Origin: an uncultured Alistipes sp.
Lineage (GTDB): Bacteria > Bacteroidota > Bacteroidia > Bacteroidales > Rikenellaceae
Length of the DNA stretch: 10,756 bases
Direction of reading: 5' to 3'
Assembly: GCA_947178455.1 (NCBI GenBank)
Contig: CAMWYI010000053.1
Span: forward strand, 1 to 10,756
Positions within the stretch are counted from its first letter, which is position 1; every line of letters starts with the position of its first letter. Of this stretch, positions 7,838-10,756 are shown piece by piece. The notes below the pieces were generated by a model that worked only from the letters and a program-made list of their open reading frames with translations, did not search any database and had not been told where the DNA came from. The translations under genes and the position numbers were made by a program.

Positions 7838-8799
7838 TGTACCAATAGATTGCATCCTCTGATGTCGGAGCCTGCGATGCGTCCCTCGACCTCGAACGAG
7901 CCGTCGGCAAATACCCGTCCGGCATCTTCGGTCTGGATGAACGCGCACGACCACCAGTTGGCCAAGTCGATGATGTTCAGCCCGCCGCGTGTGCCGGCCG
8001 GCAGCAGCGCGAACGGGTCGTTGATGTCGCGGGCCACGACGCGCATCCACGCCGGACAGCGGAACCGGTTGCCGCCTGCGGAGTAGGCTTGCGAGGTCAA
8101 CTCGGCCATGCCGTATTCGGAGTGTATTTCACGGACGCCGAAAGCATTGCAGAGTATTTTATGAAATTCCGATTTCGCGATTTCTTCGCGGTGGCCTTTC
8201 ATGCCGCCCGTCTCCATGACTACCGTATCGCGCAGGCGCGGGGCGTAGCGTTCGGCCAGTTCCCACAGCGCATAGCTCACGCCCAGCAGGATTTTGGGTT
8301 TCGGGTCCTTTCCCATGACGTCGATTAGCTCCTCATAGTTATTCAGGAAGAATCCGCCGGAGCCGCAGTCGGCGATGAGCCGGTCGGCCATGTAGACCAG
8401 CGACGAGCCTTTGCGTTGCAGGTAGTTGGGCAGCAGGGCATAGAGGCTCCAGCGGCTCGGGTCGCCGTAGAACGTGCGGAATGCCCCGCGAAAGGCCTGT
8501 TCGTAGAGGGCCAGCGAGCGCATCGGGTGGCGCGACGAGGTCATGCCGGTGGTGGCCGACGAGGTGAAGACCGCTTCGGGCTCCGTGTCGCCGCAGTAGA
8601 CGTCGCGGGTTTTGAAGAGCTGAATGGGGAGAAACGGAATGTTATCGAATCGGGTGATGTGCTCCGGTGCGATGTCGAGGAGCGCGAGATATTCGCGATA
8701 GGGCGGGCATTCGGCGGCTTGACGGCGGAATACCTCCAATGCGGCGGCCTCGAATGCTTCGTCCGTGTCGATGCGGAATATGTCGTCGGGGGTTAACAT
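7834..8799 (-). CDS. LuxE-type acyl-protein synthetase / adenylating enzyme
   Basis: A 321-aa protein of the LuxE acyl-protein synthetase family, related to the ANL adenylating enzymes. LuxE activates a fatty acid with ATP to acyl-AMP, then holds the acyl group on a cysteine. Visible features are the phosphate-binding loop FTSSATTGMTSSRH (78-91), METGGMKGHREE (195-206), the adenine/acyl motif HSEYGMAEL (226-234), the ribose-binding TEDAGR (290-295) and the hinge-like VEGRIAGSDIRG (304-315). Cys316 in RGCNLLVQ lies six residues from the end, matching where LuxE carries its acylated cysteine. No LuxC reductase or LuxD transferase is in the window, so the acyl acceptor is unknown. It heads an operon with Stealth and GT2 genes and overlaps the Stealth start by 4 bp. 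A phenylacetate-CoA-ligase-like role is an alternative. The start ATG is the only reasonable one, since the next Met is residue 86. Confidence 0.85.
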   Translation of the reverse strand: MLTPDDIFRIDTDEAFEAAALEVFRRQAAECPPYREYLALLDIAPEHITRFDNIPFLPIQLFKTRDVYCGDTEPEAVFTSSATTGMTSSRHPMRSLALYEQAFRGAFRTFYGDPSRWSLYALLPNYLQRKGSSLVYMADRLIADCGSGGFFLNNYEELIDVMGKDPKPKILLGVSYALWELAERYAPRLRDTVVMETGGMKGHREEIAKSEFHKILCNAFGVREIHSEYGMAELTSQAYSAGGNRFRCPAWMRVVARDINDPFALLPAGTRGGLNIIDLANWWSCAFIQTEDAGRVFADGSFEVEGRIAGSDIRGCNLLVQ

Positions 8800-8803
8800 A
8801 AAG

Positions 8804-8834
8804 CAAAGATACTATATTAATTCATAATTCAGAA
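8804..8834 (-). promoter_or_regulatory. Probable promoter of the LuxE-like operon, abutting the start codon
   Basis: On the minus strand TATCTTTG at 8811-8804 matches the Bacteroidetes -7 box. The -33 position (8834-8831 at 19-bp spacing) reads TTCT, a poor match to TTTG. Only four bases (CTTT) separate the box from the ATG at 8799, so transcription would start at or within a few bases of the start codon, suggesting a leaderless message. The -7 box is convincing; the -33 element is weak. Confidence 0.55.
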
Positions 8835-8838
8835 TTAT
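8824..8838. promoter_or_regulatory. Perfect AT-rich palindrome over the -33 region of the LuxE-like promoter
   Basis: ATAATTC-A-GAATTAT is a perfect 7-bp dyad with one central base, centred on 8831. It covers the expected -33 position of the minus-strand promoter, as an operator would. It may equally be part of an interspersed repeat, since TAATTCATAATTC-like stretches are AT-rich and simple. A regulator cannot be named. Confidence 0.4.
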
Positions 8839-8840
8839 CG

Positions 8841-8857
8841 GCGACGCTGTGCGTCGC
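8841..8857. repeat. GC-rich 7-bp hairpin
   Basis: GCGACGC, loop TGT, GCGTCGC: a perfect 7-bp stem with a 3-nt loop, two bases from the AT-rich palindrome at 8824-8838. It has no adjacent T tract on either strand, so it is not a standard intrinsic terminator. The pairing of an AT-rich dyad with a GC-rich hairpin resembles a REP-type interspersed element; that is a guess until copies are counted. Confidence 0.5.
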
Positions 8858-8866
8858 ACCAATACG

Positions 8867-9002
8867 CCCCGCTCGGCAAAAAAGGCGTGAAGAAAGCAAG
8901 GCGTAAAAGCGTGAAAAAACGGGGACGGTTTGCTTGCAAACCCGCGCCAGTCGCCCGTTTTAGCTTTTACGACGCAGATTTTAGCCTTTTTTGTCTGCGG
9001 GG
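8867..9002. repeat. Long interrupted inverted repeat (136 nt)
   Basis: Nested complementary blocks run inward from both ends. 8867-8872 (CCCCGC) pairs with 8997-9002; 8877-8886 (CAAAAAAGGC) with 8984-8993; 8902-8910 (CGTAAAAGC) with 8963-8971; 8916-8923 (AAAACGGG) with 8954-8961; 8924-8926 with 8950-8952; and 8927-8932 (GGTTTG) with 8937-8942 around a CTTG loop. About 42 bp form one rod with small internal loops. The weak AAG-rich ORF across it (8887-9147) does not look like a protein. It could be a folded RNA, a MITE-like relic (no target-site duplication seen) or a cruciform regulatory site between the divergent transcripts. Confidence 0.7.
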
Positions 9003-9012
9003 GAGGTTTTTG

Positions 9013-9038
9013 GCACTTTTTGACGGAACAAAAAGTGC
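9013..9038. repeat. 9-bp inverted repeat upstream of the plus-strand -7 box
   Basis: GCACTTTTT (9013-9021) and AAAAAGTGC (9030-9038) form a perfect 9-bp dyad around GACGGAAC. It ends 16 bp before the plus-strand TATCTTTG box, so it covers the place where a -33 element should be and could be an operator. On the minus strand the 3' arm is T-rich internally but is not followed by a T tract, so a terminator role is unlikely. Confidence 0.55.
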
Positions 9039-9054
9039 GGTTTATATTTTTTAC

Positions 9055-9062
9055 TATCTTTG
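9055..9062 (+). promoter_or_regulatory. Plus-strand Bacteroidetes -7 box
   Basis: TATCTTTG matches TAnnTTTG exactly and is identical to the two minus-strand boxes in this window. Transcription would begin near 9067-9069, exactly where the first hairpin of the candidate RNA starts. The expected -33 position (9032-9035 at 19-bp spacing) reads AAAG, not TTTG, so an activator or an imperfect -33 must be assumed. The sequence between is very AT-rich. Confidence 0.45.
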
Positions 9063-9143
9063 TCGTGTCGGGCGACCGGCAGACATATTTTTTAGTGAAA
9101 GTGTTTTCGCACTGTCCTTACAAGAAAATCTGACAAATTTTTC

Positions 9144-9278
9144 ATGAACAAAGGACGACGGATACACTCTTTGCTTGTTCGGATTGCAAAAATGTTTCGT
9201 GCATTTCTCCGCATCCGTTCAAGTGTGGAGAAATGTATCGTCTATTTTGTTCAGGGTCTTGTCAGAACCTTCTTGTAG
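9144..9278 (+). CDS. Possible 44-aa cationic small protein inside the candidate RNA
   Basis: An ATG at 9144 opens a 44-codon frame ending in TAG at 9276-9278. The peptide begins MNKGRRIHSLLVRIAKMF and ends VQGLVRTFL. It has about ten Lys/Arg against one Glu and many Leu/Ile/Val/Phe in amphipathic spacing, like membrane-active or leader peptides. Against it being a gene: an ORF of this length is expected by chance fairly often, the third-position GC (roughly 40-45%) is far below the neighbouring genes, and the same bases form strong stems. No Shine-Dalgarno sequence is present, but that is normal here. Reported as a low-confidence alternative reading of the same transcript. Confidence 0.2.
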   Translation: MNKGRRIHSLLVRIAKMFRAFLRIRSSVEKCIVYFVQGLVRTFL

Positions 9279-9313
9279 ATAGACGAATAGTAGCTCCACA
9301 CTTTCTGTTTTTA
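9221..9313 (+). terminator. Large two-part hairpin with T-rich tail
   Basis: The 10-bp perfect stem AAGTGTGGAG/CTCCACACTT (9221-9230 with 9294-9303) closes directly onto TTCTGTTTTTA at 9302-9313 on the plus strand. No T tract flanks it on the other strand, so the element points to plus-strand termination. The loop is unusually long (63 nt) and holds a second 8-bp stem, so it is more elaborate than a normal terminator. It lies 59 bp before the lipoprotein start and could act as an attenuator. Confidence 0.45.
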
Positions 9314-9371
9314 TAAAAATCCTTAACGATACCTATTCTCGGAGCCGGAATTATCGCATTTCGTGAATCGC

Positions 9372-9812
9372 ATGAAAAAATTGTTTTGGGCCGTGCTGCT
9401 CGTTTTGAGTGTCGGTTGCACGGCCGACAAAACCCGATTGCTTCCGGGCTCTTGGGAATTGTACCGCGAGTACGGCAGGCGGGGCGGTGAGTTTTCCGAA
9501 TGGAATTACAACGACGGATTTTGCCGATTCGATTTCGAGCGCAACGGATTCGGCGTGGAATGGATTGAAAATTTCGATATTCCGTTCCACTGGACGTTTG
9601 TGGATAAGCGGCTGATAACGGTTACCGAGCGGTACCGAGAAGTTTCCGTTTATCGTATCGTCCGATTGACTCCCGAGGAACTTCGGTTGAAAGAGATTCG
9701 CGACGACGGTTGGAACATGATGTGTTATCGCCGGAAGCAGGTCGCAGATAATGTTGAATTCGGTCAGCGCGCTTCCAGCCGTCCGAACCCCGATGTCCGT
9801 CCTTCGCGCTAA
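9372..9812 (+). CDS. Small lipocalin-like lipoprotein
   Basis: A 146-aa protein with a lipoprotein signal (MKKLFWAVLLVLSVGC). The lipobox is SVGC, slightly off the usual Leu at -3, giving a mature lipid-anchored protein from Cys16. The body resembles the small lipocalin-like lipoproteins common in Bacteroidetes: LLPGSWELYREYG near the start, alternating beta-type segments (CRFDFERNGFGVEW, FHWTFVDKRLITVTE, VSVYRIVRLTPEELRLKEI) and an end around MMCYRRK. The function of these proteins is unknown; ligand binding is only inferred from the fold. I chose ATG 9372; a GTG at 9363 would add MNR before it. The last ~20 residues (from about VADNVEFG) look unlike the fold, and the final few are encoded by repeat copy 1. 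An antisense ORF over the same bases (9866-9351) lacks any such features. Confidence 0.75.
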   Translation: MKKLFWAVLLVLSVGCTADKTRLLPGSWELYREYGRRGGEFSEWNYNDGFCRFDFERNGFGVEWIENFDIPFHWTFVDKRLITVTERYREVSVYRIVRLTPEELRLKEIRDDGWNMMCYRRKQVADNVEFGQRASSRPNPDVRPSR

Positions 9813-9837
9813 TAAAACCCCGCTCTTAGCGGGGCGG
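9797..9837. repeat. Palindromic repeat, copy 1
   Basis: A 41-bp unit: CCGTCCTTCGCGCT, a 7-nt linker, then CCCCGCTCTTAGCGGGG plus CGG. The core is a perfect 7-bp hairpin (9818-9834) with a 3-nt loop. A second copy lies 71-73 bp away at 9870-9908. The first 16 bases, including the stop codon, are the 3' end of the lipoprotein gene. The arrangement resembles REP-type extragenic palindromes. Confidence 0.8.
9812..9834 (-). terminator. Terminator for the RNase Z-methyltransferase transcript (repeat copy 1)
   Basis: Read on the minus strand, the CCCCGCT/AGCGGGG hairpin at 9834-9818 is followed at once by TTTTAT (9817-9812), the layout of an intrinsic terminator. It is 29 bp past the methyltransferase stop codon at 9863. 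On the plus strand no T tract follows, so it would end only the minus transcript efficiently. Confidence 0.65.
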
Positions 9838-9862
9838 TGACGGCGCAGGAACCTTGCGAAGC

Positions 9863-10633
9863 TCAAAAACCGTCCTTCGCGCTTAGAACCCCGCTCTTAG
9901 CGGGGCGGCGGAACTCGGCACAGACGATGCCCGTCGCCATGGCCACGTTGAGCGATTCGGTCGTGCGGCGGTCGGCCGGATAGGGTGGAATCAGAAGTTT
10001 GCGCGTGACCGTTGCGGCCACTTCGGGCGTTACGCCGCGCCCCTCGTTACCCATTACGACGATGCCCGTCGGCGTCAGTTCGGTGCGGTAGAGGTTTTCG
10101 CCGTCGAGAAACGTGCCGTAAATCGGCAGGCCGTGCGCCGCCGCTTCGCGCAGGAACGGAGCCAGCGGCGTGTAGTGCACCCGCACCCGCAGAATGGCTC
10201 CCATAGTCGCCTGCACCACTTTGGGATTGAAGCAGTCGGCGGTCGCGGGCGAGCAGACCACGTCGCTGATGCCGTACCAGTCGGCCAGCCGAATGATAGT
10301 GCCCAGATTGCCCGGATTCTGCACGTCGTCGAGCGCAAGGGTCAGCCGGTCAGCCAGTTGGGCCGCGTCGAGCGTGTAATGCGGAATCTCGACCAGCGCC
10401 AACTCGGACGAAGCGGTTTTCAGCAGCGACAGCCGTTCCATGTCGTGCGGCGAGACCCGTTCGACCTCCGGCCCGTCGAATGCGCCGGTCGCGGTGAAAA
10501 TTTTGCGCACCCGCAGGTGCGATGCGCGCAGTTCGCCGATGAGCTTTTCACCCTCGGCGACGAAGAGTCCGTGCTCCGTGCGGCCGCGTTTGTCGGCCAG
10601 CGTGCGGACGAGTTGGATTTCGGCTTTGGTCAT
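9863..10633 (-). CDS. TrmH/SpoU-family RNA 2'-O-ribose methyltransferase
   Basis: A 256-aa SAM-dependent methyltransferase with a trefoil-knot (SPOUT) fold, acting on rRNA or tRNA ribose 2'-OH. The N-terminal ~90 residues form a SpoU substrate-binding domain (RGRTEHGLFVAEGEKLI). The three catalytic motifs are intact: motif 1 LDDVQNPGNLGTIIRLADW (101-119, with Asn106 and Arg115), motif 2 GNEGRG (195-200), and motif 3 TTESLNVAMATGIVCAEF (224-241). Which nucleotide it modifies is not deducible; RlmB-like and TsnR-like members share this layout. It overlaps the RNase Z stop by 4 bp (ATGA), so both are one RNA-processing transcription unit. The normal fold ends near CAEFRR; the following PAKSGVLSAKDG is encoded by repeat copy 2, which looks like an acquired C-terminal tail. 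Confidence 0.9.
   Translation of the reverse strand: MTKAEIQLVRTLADKRGRTEHGLFVAEGEKLIGELRASHLRVRKIFTATGAFDGPEVERVSPHDMERLSLLKTASSELALVEIPHYTLDAAQLADRLTLALDDVQNPGNLGTIIRLADWYGISDVVCSPATADCFNPKVVQATMGAILRVRVHYTPLAPFLREAAAHGLPIYGTFLDGENLYRTELTPTGIVVMGNEGRGVTPEVAATVTRKLLIPPYPADRRTTESLNVAMATGIVCAEFRRPAKSGVLSAKDGF
9870..9908. repeat. Palindromic repeat, copy 2, inside a coding sequence
   Basis: A 39-bp unit with the same two blocks as copy 1: the 14-bp CCGTCCTTCGCGCT is identical, and so is the 20-bp block built on the CCCCGCT/AGCGGGG hairpin (9889-9905) plus CGG. The linker is TAGAA instead of the 7-nt one of copy 1. It lies wholly within the 3' end of the methyltransferase gene and encodes its last residues on the minus strand. 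Confidence 0.8.
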
Positions 10634-10756
10634 CGGCGTTTTTCTATGACAAAGGTTTCGCGTTCGGCAGCGGCATAGGTCTCGGGGAAAATCGTGCGGG
10701 CTTCGTCGACCAGCACCTGTTCGTCCTTGTAGCGCGACGAGTAGTGGCCTATCAGC
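10630..10756 (-). CDS. rnz: Ribonuclease Z, C-terminal end (partial, runs off the window)
   Basis: The window edge cuts this gene; 41 C-terminal residues are visible, starting LIGHYSSRYKDEQVLVDEAR and continuing with TIFPETYAAAERETFVIEKRR. The GH.SSRY motif, with its metal-binding histidine, and the following ....EA...FP.T.LA pattern are the conserved end of RNase Z, the zinc-dependent metallo-beta-lactamase-fold endonuclease that trims tRNA 3' ends. Its TGA (10632-10630) overlaps the methyltransferase ATG, so the two genes are translationally coupled. The N-terminus, promoter and catalytic HxHxDH motif are outside the window. Confidence 0.85.
   Translation of the reverse strand, partial: LIGHYSSRYKDEQVLVDEARTIFPETYAAAERETFVIEKRR

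Larger units (their letters stand above)
9066..9313 (+). ncRNA. Candidate structured RNA, about 245 nt, family not recognised
   Basis: Hand folding gives a chain of consistent stems after the TATCTTTG box. 9066-9071/9076-9081 is capped by a GCGA tetraloop. 9094-9100/9105-9113 has a 2-nt bulge. 9114-9119 (GTCCTT) pairs with 9151-9156. 9157-9163 pairs with 9213-9219 and encloses two small hairpins (9170-9174/9186-9190 and 9191-9194/9202-9205). Finally 9221-9230/9294-9303 (10 bp) and 9238-9245/9279-9286 (8 bp) are separated by a symmetric 7x7 internal loop. T-rich sequence follows the last stem. It lacks the hallmarks I know of tmRNA, RNase P RNA or SRP RNA. It could be an independent sRNA or the leader of the lipoprotein gene at 9372. 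The structure was folded by eye, not computed. Confidence 0.45.

Noticed and set aside
9011..9025. TGGCAC at 9011-9016 as a sigma-54 -24 element
   Set aside because: No GC -12 element occurs at the required spacing, and sigma-54 promoters are not expected for most Bacteroidales.
8887..9147. 86-codon plus-strand ORF beginning MKKARRKSVKKRGRF
   Set aside because: It crosses the long inverted repeat and the plus-strand -7 box, has biased basic then aromatic composition typical of AT-rich intergenic DNA, and shows no domain or signal.
9351..9866. 171-codon minus-strand ORF antisense to the lipoprotein
   Set aside because: It has no recognisable domain and starts in the convergent junction, while the plus strand has a lipoprotein signal and a lipocalin-like body. 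Its PAKSGVL segment comes only from the repeat.
1..10756. tRNA, rRNA, CRISPR array, insertion sequence, integrase or defence genes
   Set aside because: No cloverleaf, regular spacer-repeat array, transposase or other mobile-element protein was found on either strand.

Overview
The window looks like chromosomal DNA from a GC-rich member of the Bacteroidales, most likely Alistipes/Rikenellaceae. This is inferred from three things: protein style (TolC, MacA/MacB-like and Stealth variants typical of Bacteroidetes), the absence of Shine-Dalgarno sequences before most starts, and two or three copies of the Bacteroidetes -7 promoter box TAnnTTTG, each as TATCTTTG. Genes are packed with 1-30 bp gaps or 4-bp ATGA overlaps. 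I cannot confirm the genus without a database search.

Region 1 (1-5851, minus strand) is one five-gene tripartite efflux operon. It reads ATPase (5752-5060), MacB-type permease A (5063-3816), MacB-type permease B (3814-2546), a MacA/HlyD-type periplasmic adaptor (2516-1410) and a TolC-type outer-membrane channel (1388-57). A good Bacteroidetes promoter (ATTG, 19-bp spacer, TATCTTTG) stands at 5851-5821 and a strong intrinsic terminator at 45-1. The ATPase would power two inner-membrane permeases, and the adaptor, which carries the R-L-S TolC-docking residues, would couple them to the channel. The substrate cannot be read from sequence.

Region 2 (5917-8834, minus strand) is a three-gene operon: a LuxE-type acyl-protein synthetase (8799-7834), a Stealth-family sugar-phosphate transferase (7837-6848) and a family 2 glycosyltransferase (6843-5917). 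The last two suggest building a phosphodiester-linked surface glycan. The first activates a fatty acid or other carboxylate and keeps the near-C-terminal cysteine of LuxE. The -7 box of its promoter lies only 4 bp before the LuxE-like ATG, so the message may be leaderless.

Region 3 (8800-9371) is about 570 bp without a conventional gene, but it is rich in structure. It holds a palindrome at the LuxE-like promoter, a 7-bp hairpin, a 136-nt interrupted inverted repeat (8867-9002) and a 9-bp hairpin. A plus-strand TATCTTTG box follows, then about 245 nt that can fold into a series of stems ending in a large two-part hairpin with a T-rich tail. I read this last part as a candidate structured RNA on the plus strand. 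A 44-codon cationic ORF lies inside it.

Region 4 (9372-10756) holds a small plus-strand lipocalin-like lipoprotein. Convergent to it, on the minus strand, are a SpoU/TrmH-type RNA 2'-O-methyltransferase and the C-terminal end of RNase Z, which overlap by 4 bp. Two copies of a ~40-bp palindromic repeat sit where the convergent genes meet. Copy 1 supplies the last codons of the lipoprotein and a terminator for the minus strand. Copy 2 encodes a 12-residue tail on the methyltransferase.
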